This document shows, in pieces, positions 53,769 through 63,895 of a stretch of 64,000 nt of DNA. The position numbers were made by a program, and so were the translations under genes. The DNA is from [Phialemoniopsis] sp. UDSM-2020. Its lineage: Eukaryota; Ascomycota; Sordariomycetes; Thyridiales; Thyridiaceae. The stretch covers positions 6,221,961 through 6,285,960 of the forward strand of contig JAEILZ010000002.1 of the NCBI GenBank assembly GCA_018873225.1. The letters run 5' to 3'. Below the pieces are notes generated by a model that had not been told where the DNA came from, ran no database searches, and was given only the letters and a program-made list of their open reading frames with translations. The number at the start of each line of letters is the position of its first letter. Position 1 is the stretch's first letter.

Positions 53769-55329
53769 GCCGAGCCCGTGCTTATATAGGAATGAAGTGC
53801 TGAATGAGCGGCGGGACAGCCGAGACAGTGGCAGAAGGGGATATACCGGACGCTTCTTGTTTCCTCTTTGAATGGCGCAAACAATAACCGACAGCTCTCT
53901 TGCCCGTACTATGTTGAGTTCCAAGACGAAATCCGTTGGTCGCCTACAGGAGAGCAGCGGTGTGATCATGCTGACAGAATCCACCACGCTTGTCGCTTGT
54001 GGCAACGAGTAATCCCAAGTAGGAAATGGTGCTGACAAGCGACGTCAGCTACTAACCTCTAGCTACATAAGGTCCTAGCAACGGGCTGTTCAAGGACACG
54101 GCGGGTGGCTCAAAGAGCTCCCGCAGACAGGACGCAACAGCCATCGAGTCGTGAGGAATCCGATTGATAGTGTGGATGTGTATCAAGTCGGGATTTCAAC
54201 TCAAGGATGCAGATGATTTCATCACTGCTCACAATCAAGAAGAGTATTCGTGGATATATACAACATAGTTGGGCTGTTCATTCATCGAGTATCCATTGCA
54301 GGACCCGTGGTGGCAGTAATGATTATTCGCCTACTGAATAGCATATGATATGCCATTTCGAATACAAGTCTGTTCTCAAGCAGCTCTTGGGTACTGCACT
54401 TGGGTTGGGTTGTACTGGCTGGAGACCGAGGCGAGCTACTTGGACGGGAAGCCGAGATCCCATCGCAGAGAGGTACCAGCGGCATTTGTTATGTTGCGGT
54501 ACCTTTTTGCCCGCACATGTGGGAGCACCTATAATGTTCATTAGATGACAATTTCCAATACCGATGAGGTTATTGACCGTGCTTGACATACCGATAGACT
54601 GGGCTATCTCCAGCATCTTTACCCGGGCGCCTGTGTCCATTATCCTATCAGCGACGAGACATTTGTAATTTAACCCTTTATTCACCGATGTTTATTTCTA
54701 ACATATGCAAGGGCATGAAAGATGCTCGGTCCCGATTGGGTGGACGACTGCTATATCACTCTGGCTATCCAGGCCCGGTATTCTCGCGATGCCGCATGTC
54801 CATTCGGTTCCAGCCACCCCAAGCATCAAACGGGTAGTGAAGATGGAGAATCCTCACGCTGGAAACCACAGTGCCAGTTGGGTACTCGCCGTACGAATCT
54901 GCGAATAGTGCATCGCGGGCTCTAAAGCAAACATTGGAGAATGCCTCTAGCTACATTCGTCACTTGTATCTTGTACTTGCCAGGGTTCAATGATATCCGA
55001 GAGCCGTCCGGGTAGCATGAGGCCGAGAAGATGGGAATTGACCTCTAGAAACCGAGTGTTTACTCACGCACTTGTAAATGGAGTGCCCTCCAGTGTTCAT
55101 CTCCACTTTAGCCGTTCCAAGGATTCCAGCTCGACATCTATAGATAGTTTGAGTATTGAATGAGCTCGGTTAAAGTATTGCGGAGAGTATCTCCCAGGCC
55201 TGGGGTAGTCCGGGCATCCCATATATATTTAGCAGATCCATACTACGCATCGATCCCAGAATCATCCCCGTGCACAGTGTATTCCAAGACAAGTTCCAAA
55301 GCTCTCCATCTCAGCCCTCTATCCTCGCA
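53769..55329. other. Divergent intergenic region, no gene seen
   Basis: About 1.56 kb between the hydrolase (minus) and the AA8 cytochrome gene (plus). TATATATTT at 55221-55229 lies about 100 bases before the cytochrome start and is a likely TATA box. The frames at 54.3-54.9 kb show no recognisable protein. Confidence 0.45.
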
Positions 55330-56077
55330 ATGGCATTTCTCCGGCTCACCGCAGTGGCACTAGCCCTTGTAGGGCACGTTGCTCTCGCAGTGCCTACATC
55401 AAGCACAGTGCAGGCCACCTCTGCCAAGGTCTGCGACGCTGCAACGACTATCTGCTTTCAGGAGTTCTCCAACCCGCAAAAGGTCTCGTACCGAATCGCT
55501 ATCCCTGATACGGCAACAGCTACTGCTCCCTTTGATGTGCTTCTGCAGATCGTGGCTCCAAAGGCTGCAGCCGGTTGGGCAGCCGTTGCTTGGGGTGGGC
55601 AGATGGCCAACAACCCCCTTACTATTGCATGGGCGAGTGGCACTTCGGCCGTAGTTTCATCTCGCCGAGCTACGTAAGTGTAGCTCTGAAGGACGGACAG
55701 CATAGGATTTGCTGAATTTTGCACTGTACTAACGAGCTCACAGCGGGCACGTCGCCCCAGCCGCGTATGCCGGAGCAAGTTACACTGTCGTGCCCGGTAG
55801 CACCTCCGCCAACGACACGCATTGGACCTTGACAGCTCTTTGCTCAGGCTGTAGCTCCTGGTCCGATGCGACAGGCAAGGCAGTCCACCTCGACCCTTCA
55901 TCGGCAAGCGTATCTCTAGCCCAGGGTATCTCGGCCACGGCACCTGCAACCCCGGCCAGCAACACCAGCACCATTTCAATCCACTCCGCCAAGAGCAAGT
56001 TCACCTTTGATCTGGCCAGCGCCAAGATCGCCGACTTTGATGCTTTGGTCAAGGCAGCTATTGCTAAGACATCGTAG
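55330..56077 (+). CDS. Secreted AA8 cytochrome (CDH-type heme domain)
   Basis: Two exons (55330-55673, 55744-56077) give 225 residues, with a 70-bp GT-AG intron inside the conserved RRAT-GHVAP segment. A signal peptide (about 1-20, ending VALA) precedes the cellobiose-dehydrogenase cytochrome domain: VCDAATTICFQEF, AGWAAVAWGGQMANNPLTIAW, SSRRATGHVAP and NDTHWTLTALCSGCSSW. In this family a Met and a His are the heme ligands; Met92 (GGQM) and His141 (THW) occupy those places. The protein stops after a short tail, so it lacks the flavin dehydrogenase domain of CDH and the membrane part of cytochrome b561 fusions. Such lone AA8 proteins are thought to pass electrons outside the cell, for example to LPMOs or metals; the partner is unknown. 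Confidence 0.88.
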
Positions 56078-56261
56078 TGTCTACTCATGTTGCTTAAGAG
56101 GATGCTCCGATCAATCAAAACTGAAGAGTCGCTAGTCGTGGTCGGTAGCAACGGGAGATAGAGAGCTCTGAATAGACATGTTCAGTCGTGAATGTTGTAT
56201 GTACAAGTCCCTTTGCCATGGCGTTTGCCAGAGACTAGAGCCAGAGACGAGATCTTGCCTT

Positions 56262-58361
56262 TTAGTATAGCACGCTTAACTCGGATTCAAAGAGTTGACG
56301 TCGAACTTCTCGGTGATCGATCCTGACCCCTTTCTCATCCTGCTTCCTCAGGACCTCTTGGAGGAGCAGCAACACCTTTTCGGATGTTGGGAGGCCCTGA
56401 ATCTCTCGCATCATCTGCAACACGAGATACCGGTCGGATGTAGAGCACTCGAGTCCGGCCATGAACAGAGGCCACATTAGAGTGTGTGGCAGCGAGTCCA
56501 TGTCAGCAGCGGCCGCACTGCCTGCATCGGATGACGGCCCGTGGAGAGAAGGCGCTTGGCCCGGGGAGTGTTGCTGCGCCGCTTGAATCATGTACCTGAA
56601 CTGTTTCCGATCCCGGTCAAGATCGGTGGCCATTTTCAAGATCTCGGATACCGCTCGATGCACGTCTTCAGTGGCGGGATAATTGACAAAGGCCACTCTG
56701 TGGAGGTAGATCATGTGCGCCCAGAATCCAGCGGCATAGACCCTGAGGTCACGGACTATACTGTAGGCTACTGATGGCTGGAACACCTCGACCAAACCTG
56801 CGCTACCTGCATCGAGGAAAGTAAAGGTCGATGGTCGAGACGTCCAAAGGCTGTGAAGTTCGGATGAAATTTGATAGCCGACTTGAAGGACCTCAAACTC
56901 AGCTTCCAACGTGCCACGGCGACGGTGCCACTTGTCAAGAGCGATGATACGGGGAGTGAAGCTTTGTGCGCGGAGGTGAAAGTCGAGCGCTGGCTGGTTA
57001 ATGGTGTCACAGGCGAGCTCGGATGGCGTCCGCGGGTCGTCAGTCCCTTCACTGACATCGGCTTGGTTGTTGTGTGGCCGGGGTGACTGCGTCTTGTGGC
57101 GATTGAGAAAAGGATCACCTGTGGCTTTACTCAGGGACATCGACTCTGTATTGCAGATCTCTAGGGCAGATTGCTGAGTCTGACTAGGATTTCCAGCGTT
57201 GTACTCAACCTTGGTCTGTAGCAACGACATCCAGGTCAGGAGACGCCTGCTAATCCCGGCCCACGTTTTGATGCGCTCGCTGTACTCTCTGACTCTGGTC
57301 TGCGCAGATCTGACGTGTCTCAGAGGCCATTGCTCGGCAAGAGGAGTGGTCTGGGCCGTCAGCTCCACGTGGCTCAGCAAGAATAGCGTAGCGAATGCCG
57401 ACTTCAGGGTCAGGTCCACCTTGGGCTCCCCAGGACGAACATGTTGGAAGAGTTCTTCAAGCTCGCTGCTGGATGTCCGATAGTAGTCCATGGAGGCATC
57501 CAGCAAGTCGCTCTGCCTGGTTGAGTACATGTGCATAGCCGAGAGCGAATAGATGGCTGCAGAGAGACAGGGCGAGTCGCGGGCCATGACTAGCACTGCG
57601 CGGCAAGCGGATGCCCATTCGGTATGAGAGGGCAGGATGACGGAGATGGGATTTGCCGAGTGGATAAAATGGTCAAGCAGTTGACGCTCGAGGTCTTTCT
57701 TGCCCTGAGACGCCGACTGACCGCTCCCAGGCTCGGCACTTCGATAGGACTCGGACGGGAAGAGAAAAGGCGAGACACCATCAAATGTGAGATCGCCGCC
57801 GGCATCCACCCCTAAATCGAAATCGGCCAGATTGATGGACGAGAAGAAAACATCCTGGAATGGGGATGTGAGACCCAGTATCCCCGCGGCGGGCAGATCA
57901 CCCACCGCGTCGTCCGACACACCGGCAATGAGCGGGTCCTGAGCGGCAGCCGTGACTAAGTTGGTCATCCGATTGTCCGGAGGTACCCCGGGGGCGGAGG
58001 CTGGTGGTGCAGAGGGCTCCGGAGTGCTCATGCTTCCGCGATGTAACCCCAATGGCGGTAGTTGTTGACGGTGCTGTGCTGTCGCCTGATGTTGATTCTC
58101 ATCCGGGTGAGGAGGTTCGGGTGCCTGGTGCTCGTCGCGACCGAAGAGCGTGTCCTCGGCGGATTGCTGACGGCTCTTGCGAGTCCGCTTGACCGGTTCT
58201 CCCGTCTGATATGCGCAGGGGATCTTGAGACGCGTGCAATTCGCACAAACGGGTTTCTTCTCGTCGCAGCGCACCTTGCGTCGGCGACAGGTCGTACAAC
58301 CAGTCTTGACTTTTGGGCCTGATCGACCCGTAGCCCGAGAATGGACGTACGAAGAAGACAT
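56262..58361 (-). CDS. Zn2Cys6 transcription factor
   Basis: Single exon, 699 residues. The zinc cluster is C22-X2-C-X6-C-X6-C-X2-C-X6-C49 (GCTTCRRRKVRCDEKKPVCANCTRLKIPC spread over that span), preceded by a basic GRSGPKVKTG that is common in the fungal Zn2Cys6/Fungal_trans_2 group. The middle is Pro/Ser/Gln-rich. From about 225 the helical regulatory region runs (LLDHFIHSANPISVILPSH, WASACRAVLVMARDSPCLS, AIYSLSAMHMYSTRQ, MWPLFMAGLECS) to the C-terminus. It converges with the AA8 cytochrome gene, with 184 bases between them. Target genes cannot be read from sequence. Confidence 0.9.
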   Translation of the reverse strand: MSSSYVHSRATGRSGPKVKTGCTTCRRRKVRCDEKKPVCANCTRLKIPCAYQTGEPVKRTRKSRQQSAEDTLFGRDEHQAPEPPHPDENQHQATAQHRQQLPPLGLHRGSMSTPEPSAPPASAPGVPPDNRMTNLVTAAAQDPLIAGVSDDAVGDLPAAGILGLTSPFQDVFFSSINLADFDLGVDAGGDLTFDGVSPFLFPSESYRSAEPGSGQSASQGKKDLERQLLDHFIHSANPISVILPSHTEWASACRAVLVMARDSPCLSAAIYSLSAMHMYSTRQSDLLDASMDYYRTSSSELEELFQHVRPGEPKVDLTLKSAFATLFLLSHVELTAQTTPLAEQWPLRHVRSAQTRVREYSERIKTWAGISRRLLTWMSLLQTKVEYNAGNPSQTQQSALEICNTESMSLSKATGDPFLNRHKTQSPRPHNNQADVSEGTDDPRTPSELACDTINQPALDFHLRAQSFTPRIIALDKWHRRRGTLEAEFEVLQVGYQISSELHSLWTSRPSTFTFLDAGSAGLVEVFQPSVAYSIVRDLRVYAAGFWAHMIYLHRVAFVNYPATEDVHRAVSEILKMATDLDRDRKQFRYMIQAAQQHSPGQAPSLHGPSSDAGSAAAADMDSLPHTLMWPLFMAGLECSTSDRYLVLQMMREIQGLPTSEKVLLLLQEVLRKQDEKGVRIDHREVRRQLFESELSVLY

Positions 58362-58981
58362 TGACCGCGCTCGACCTGTCGCGGAGAGAGGGGTCCGTTT
58401 GACAAATGCTGCACCGACGGGCGACGGACCTGGGGTTCAAGCAATTGAATGGTTGGGCTTGCGCAATCTCGCGTCATTCCGGCGATTGAAGATGATGGCT
58501 GTTTGACCCCGCCCCGCTTGCTTGGTCTAACGGCCGCCGCCAGGGCTGGATCACGGTCCATGGGGAGCAGCGTAAGCCTATTTCGGGTTACGGTGCACTG
58601 TGAATACCTCCAAATCCCCAGTTTACCAGGTTTGATGGCCGACCCACACCATCACGCGTGCCCCCTGCAAACTTGATGCGGGGATTCCACTCTGCCGGCA
58701 CTGGTCCGGGTCGACAACTGCGCTGGCGCTGTTCAATTTTTCTGTGACTTCAGTAACTTCATGCGGCATTCGACTGTTTAGTTCATCTCTAGAAACTGCT
58801 TGAGATATACAATTGAGGTCGCCTAGCCAAATACCAGCGAAAGTCGAGGCAGAGCTTGAATGATGAAAGCGGCACAGTAGTGTCTGGAGCTTGCTTTTCA
58901 GTTAAGTCCAAGAAATTCTTCTTCTGCATCTAAGCAAGACATCGCATCGAATTGAAAGATACCAAAGCAACCATGCTACAT
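58362..58981. other. Intergenic between TF and PfkB kinase
   Basis: Promoter of the Zn2Cys6 gene and 3' end of the sugar kinase, both on the minus strand. No gene seen. Confidence 0.4.
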
Positions 58982-60227
58982 TCAATTTCCCTTGGCCCGA
59001 CGCAATAGCTCACCGAGGCCAGCAAAGCCCTCCTGGAAAACTTTCCGCCCCGCAAGTTCATTGGAAAAGCTGAGTTTCTGGGGCAATGGCCAATCCTCCT
59101 GGTGAGCTAGGTATGAAAACAGCATTCCCGCAATGAATGTATCTCCCGCCCCGATAGTGCTAAGAAGGATTAGAGCAAGCCGACGTTTCGCCAAGTTCAT
59201 ATCCAGTACTAACTCGACAACCGACGAAGTGTCAGAAACCCATGCATTTTCGTGGAGATAATTTCCAGTGGACGGTTCGAATGCGGAGGCGCCTCCAGCG
59301 CCCCACGTGCAGCAAAGAAGAAGCCTGGAATTTCATGGTCAGTCGACCAAGCATATAAGCAAGAGAGCGGACATACGCGTTTGGAGCATGTTTTGCTTGG
59401 TCCTCGAGGCAAGACTTGGCGTCTTGGTACCCATTCCCCTAAATGACATGCCTCTTTAGTGTTGCGTCTCATCAAGGACGTGGCGCAGAATAACAAATAC
59501 CGTGGCCCAGGTTCTGGAGTAAAAGATCAAGTCCGCCTTGGGGACAAGCTCCTGAAGACCATCCCTCGGGAACTTTTCAAGTTCTACGCTGATCTTAACG
59601 CCTGGCACCGATCGTCGCAGGTGTCGTATGCAGCCCAGCGTTACCTCTGGCAGGCGACCCTTGTCTAGTCAGACTTCGTTGAGACATGATAGCGTATTGA
59701 ATAGGCGAAACTCACTTCGAAATGGTACCAAGTCGCCTCATCACCAAAAGAGTCTGTGATCTTAGTGAGCTCGTCAAACTCCATACTGGGCATGGTGTTA
59801 TAGCTGATGATGGTTCTGGAGTCTGATGCTAGATTCTTGATGATGTAGCTCGATGAAGGTTCAGTAAACTCATCGCGATAGAGACATTTCGTAATGTCCA
59901 CACTAGGCCCAAATGATTGCTTTATTTCTTGTACCGCTGGTGATGAGCGATTGGGAAGAACAACAATCAAGTTCAGTTCGACGGTATCACTCGCCCTCTC
60001 AAACGTGCTGAACAGTTGTTTAAGGATATCGATGGTGTTGGGGCAGTTCCCGCCCCTCCTTCTCGTGACGCTGGAAGCGTGCGACTTCTCATCTTCCACG
60101 ACAAATTTGGGAACACTGTAGACGAAGGATCAGTCCAGGAGGATATCGATAGGGCAAATATACTAGAGTGCTCTCACCTCAGAATGGTGTCGAGGACACA
60201 GTTCCCAACCGCGACGAACCTTATCAT
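58982..60227 (-). CDS. PfkB-family sugar kinase (ketohexokinase-like)
   Basis: Six exons give 319 residues: 60178-60227, 59716-60115, 59501-59659, 59377-59438, 59214-59324 and 58982-59159. All five introns (50-65 bp) are GT-AG, except that the second uses an AAG acceptor, and phase is kept throughout. The start MIRFVAVGNCVLDTIL joins SVPKFVVEDEKSHASSVTRRRGGN, the substrate side of the ribokinase fold. Later segments are ELVPKADLIFYSRTWA, HAPNALLLCTWGAGGA and the catalytic anion-hole motif DTIGAGDTFIAGML with its active-site Asp. The opening VGN-LDTIL and SRTWA patterns fit fungal ketohexokinase-like members. It is the last gene before the AT-rich block, 3.7 kb from the telomere, and appears intact. 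Confidence 0.9.
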
Positions 60228-60600
60228 TTGAGAAGCCTAATACTAGGCAGTGATCAGGATAGTAGTTAATAGCGATAACAATGCGGCAGATCCTGCTATC
60301 ACTATCAGCCTAACCCTTAATAGCCAAATAATTCTAGTAGATTTGATTTATTTTACTAGGAGGGATGGTCTGTATGTAATAAAGATAGGGGGTAGATTTG
60401 AATTTATTTTATAGAGTAGATTTGAATTTAATAAACTCTTTTAAATTTTCTAAAATTTCTTATATAATAAGATAACTTTATAAAGAAGACCCTATAGGAA
60501 TTCTATTTAGTATATCTTAATACTTAAAGAGTTATTATATCTTAAAGATTCTTAGGGTTAGAGGTGGTTATTAAGATTTAACTAATTAGAAAAGGTAAAT
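60228..60600. other. Transition from gene-bearing DNA to AT-rich block
   Basis: Base composition falls steeply to A/T over about 150 bases. A short telomere-like stretch TTAGGGTTAGAGG lies at about 60552. No gene. Confidence 0.5.
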
Positions 60601-61150
60601 AGATTATATAATAAGAGATAAGATAAATAGGTTATATAATAAGAGATAAAAATCTTTAATTAAATAGTAGATTATTAATTATACTTACTAAGGATAGATA
60701 ATAATATAATTAAGTTTAGTTCTTTTACTTTTACTTTATAAAATTTAAGATTAGATATTAGCTATATATTTAATTAAAGTTCCTCTTTAGGTAGTAAAAT
60801 AACCCTAAGTAATTAAATTATAGGATAACCTTAAATAATTAGTTAAGAATTAAAAGGTTTAAATAGATTATATAATAAGAGGATTATATAATAAGAGTTT
60901 AAAGTCTCTTCCTATTAATAATTAACTTTTAAAGCCTTTTTTAGTTAAATAGTAGATTATTAACTATACTTACTAAGGATAAATAATAATACAATTAAAC
61001 CTATTTCTTTTATCTTAGCTTTATAAAGTTTAAAATTAGATACTAACTAAAGATTTAATTAAAGTTTCTTTTTAAATAATAAGATAATTCTTAGTAACTA
61101 ATTAAGAATTAAGAAAGGATAAGTAGATTATATAATAAAAGAATTATATA
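60590..61150. repeat. About 265-285-bp direct repeat, two full copies and part of a third
   Basis: The segment with AATAGATTATATAATAAGAG recurs at about 60598, 60861 and 61120; the segment with AAATAGTAGATTATTAA recurs at 60662 and 60946. The different spacings show small insertions between copies. Confidence 0.65.
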
Positions 61151-61154
61151 ATAA

Positions 61155-61460
61155 GAGTTTAAAATCTTTTCTTATTAATAATTAATTTTTAAAGAATTCT
61201 TCCTACTAATAATAGACTTTTAAAGTTTCTTTTTATTAATAACTAACTTTTAAAAAATTTCTTCTTATTAATAACTAATTATTAAATAGTTAATTTTAAT
61301 TATTAATAATTAACTTTTAATATCTCTTTTATATAATAATTAACTTTTAAAGAGTTTTAATTACTAATAACTAACTTTTAAAGGCTTTTTTTATTAATAA
61401 CTAACTTTTAAAGAGTTTCTTTTAAATAATAATTAACTTTTAAAGAGATTTTCCTTTAAA
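61155..61460. repeat. Tandem family of about 30-33 bp, first block
   Basis: Repeated units around TAATAACTAACTTTTAAAG followed by a T-rich spacer, in variable spacing. The same family resumes at about 61700-62110 after the 38-bp array. Confidence 0.65.
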
Positions 61461-61465
61461 TTAAA

Positions 61466-61690
61466 AGGAATAGGTAATTACTTTAATTATAAAATAAATT
61501 AAAAGGAATAGATAGTTACCTTAACTATAAGATAGATTAAAAGAAATAGATAGTTATTTTAACTATAAAATAGATTAGAAAGAATAGGTAGTTACTTTAA
61601 TTATAAGATAGATTAGAAGGAATAGATAGTTACTTTAATTATAAGGTAAATTAAAAGGAATAGATAGTTACTTTAACTATAAAATAAATT
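61466..61690. repeat. 38-bp tandem array, six copies
   Basis: Six near-identical units beginning AGGAATAGATAGTTACTTTA and ending AAATAAATTAAA, regularly spaced by 38 bases. Differences between copies are mostly C/T and A/G changes, as RIP would leave. Confidence 0.8.
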
Positions 61691-61699
61691 ATTTTTATA

Positions 61700-62110
61700 T
61701 TAAAGCTTTCTATTAATAACTAATCTTTAAAGTTTCTTTTATATAATAATTAATTTTTAAGGTTTTTTTCTATTAATAATTAACTTTTAAAAAGTTAGGA
61801 TTATTAATAATTAACTTTTAAAGTTTTTTTTATATAATAACTAACTTTTAAAGCCTTTTTTATTATTAATTAACTTTTAAAAAGTTTTAATTATTAATAA
61901 CTAATCTTTAAAGTTTTTTTTATATAATAACTAATATTTAAAGAGTCTCTTTTAAATAATAATTAACTTTTAAAAAATTTTAATTATTAATAATTAATCT
62001 TTAAAGTTTCTTTTATATAATAACTAATATTTAAAGAATCTCTTTTAAATAATAATTAACTTTTAAAAAGTTTTAGTTATTAGTAATTAATCTTTAAAAG
62101 GTCTCTTATT
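61700..62110. repeat. Tandem family of about 30-33 bp, second block
   Basis: Further copies of the TAACTAACTTTTAAAG unit interrupted by T-rich runs. The 38-bp array lies between the two blocks, as if inserted or amplified within an older repeat. Confidence 0.6.
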
Positions 62111-62184
62111 ATTAGTAACTAATTTAATTATATAATAAAAGAAATAAGTATATTTTTTCTATTTTAATAAGCTATTATTAAAAT

Positions 62185-62625
62185 AAACCTTTATATAAGA
62201 CTTTCTTTTAATAGTTTATTATTAAAAGAAATAATTATATAAGATTTATCTTTAATAATTTACTATTAAAAAAAATAATTATATAAAATTTACTTTTAAT
62301 AATTTATTATTAAAAAAAATAATTATATAAAACTTATCTTTAATAGCCTATTACTAAAAAAAATAATTATATAAAACTTATCTCTAGTAATTTATTATTA
62401 AAAAAATAATTATATAAGACTTACCTTTAATAATTTATTATTAAAAAAATAATTATATAAGACTTATCTTTAGCAGTTTATTACTAAAAAAATAATTATA
62501 TAAGACTTATCTCTAATAACTTATTACTAAAAAAATAATTATATAAGACTTATTTATAATAATTTACTACTAAGAAAATTATTTATATAAGGCTTATCTT
62601 TAATAGTCTATTATTAAAAGAAATA
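62185..62625. repeat. About 44-bp tandem array, nine copies
   Basis: Units centred on AATAATTATATAAGACTTAT then TAATTTATTATTAAAAAA repeat every 43-45 bases, with ATAATTATATA seen near 62231, 62275, 62319, 62364, 62407, 62450, 62493 and 62537 and a degenerate copy near 62578. Confidence 0.75.
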
Positions 62626-62929
62626 CTTATTATCTTTTTTATTTCTTATTTTAATACTTCTTTATATAATTTACTTCTTATATTAGAACTTTTTTAGTTA
62701 ATTTACCTTCTATATTTATATATTTTTAATTAATTTACTTTTTATACTAGGATTTACTTACTTAACTTACTTTCTATATTTAAATATCCTTATTTAGCTT
62801 AGATTAAACTTATTATTTAATTTACTTTCTATATTAGAAATCCCTTATATAACTTACTATTTATATTAAAATTTCCTTATTTAATTTACCTATTATATTA
62901 AAATACTCTTATTTAACCTAAACTATATT

Positions 62930-63250
62930 TATTATTTAATTTAATTATTACTTATTTATATTTATTTCCTATCCTATAATATTTTTTACTTAATTTACCT
63001 ATTATTTATTTATATTCCTTTTCTATCTTATAATATCCTTTATCTAACTTATTTATTATTTATTTATATTTTTTTTCTACTTTATAATACCTTCTATTTA
63101 ACTTACTTATTACTTATTTATTATTTATTTATATTTCTTTCTTATTTTATAGTACTCTCTATTTAACTTATCTATTACTTATTTATATTTATTTCCTACT
63201 TTATAGTACCTTTTACTAACTTATCTATTACTTATTTATATTTATATTAT
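62930..63250. repeat. T-rich tandem array of about 52-60 bp
   Basis: Five to six degenerate units with TATTACTTATTTATATTTATTTCCTA and a following TATAGTACC-like segment. The plus strand is markedly T-rich compared with the arrays to its left. Confidence 0.6.
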
Positions 63251-63895
63251 CTAATTTATTAGATTAAACTACTTTTAAAATCTATACTATTAGGTAGTAA
63301 TCTATTACTTAATAATTTACTACTTAATAACTCTACTTTATATATATAGGCTACCTAGTTAAATATAAAAGACTACTTTTTATCTTTATTTTTCTAATCC
63401 TTCTTCTTTTTTATTATTAACTTTTTTATCTCTCTTTTTATATAATTATTATTTCCTTTCTTATATAATTCTACTATTTCTTTAGCTTTTAAATAATAAT
63501 TAACTTATTATATAATAATAGATTCTTATTATAATATTCCCTTTTTATATTACTATTAAGCTTATTTTTAGTTTTTTATATAATATTATTTATAATTACT
63601 ATAGTATTAACTATATTAATTTTAATATTTATAATTAGAAGGAGTTCTTTTAATTTATTACTCTTTATAGTAATACTTAAATATATATTAATATTCTTAT
63701 TTTTAATCCCTTTTAAGTTATATAAGTATATAAGTTATAATAGTTTAATAAATCTTAAGTAGATTTTATTAGCTATTTTAGTACTATTACCTCTCTTTTT
63801 ATTACCTAAGCTAGCTAAGCTTATACTATTAATAATAAGTATTATATTTATTTTAATAAGAATAACTTAATACCTTTTTATAGCTATAATATATT

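Larger units (their letters stand above)
60380..63895. repeat. RIP-like AT-rich subtelomeric repeat block
   Basis: Roughly 3.5 kb of nearly pure A/T sequence with no open frame of 60 codons. Read by eye, from about 60600 onward CpA occurs only about twice, and TpG and CpG appear absent, while CpT, CpC and ApG remain. This is the pattern left when C in CpA on both strands has been changed to T, as in RIP. The block is built of several tandem repeat families listed separately. No telomere-linked RecQ helicase gene can be recognised; if one was here it has been erased. Confidence 0.85.

Noticed and set aside
60228..63895. Subtelomeric genes or CRISPR-like array
   Set aside because: The regular repeats are A/T-rich tandem arrays without unique spacers, and the organism is a fungus; no open frame of meaningful length exists.
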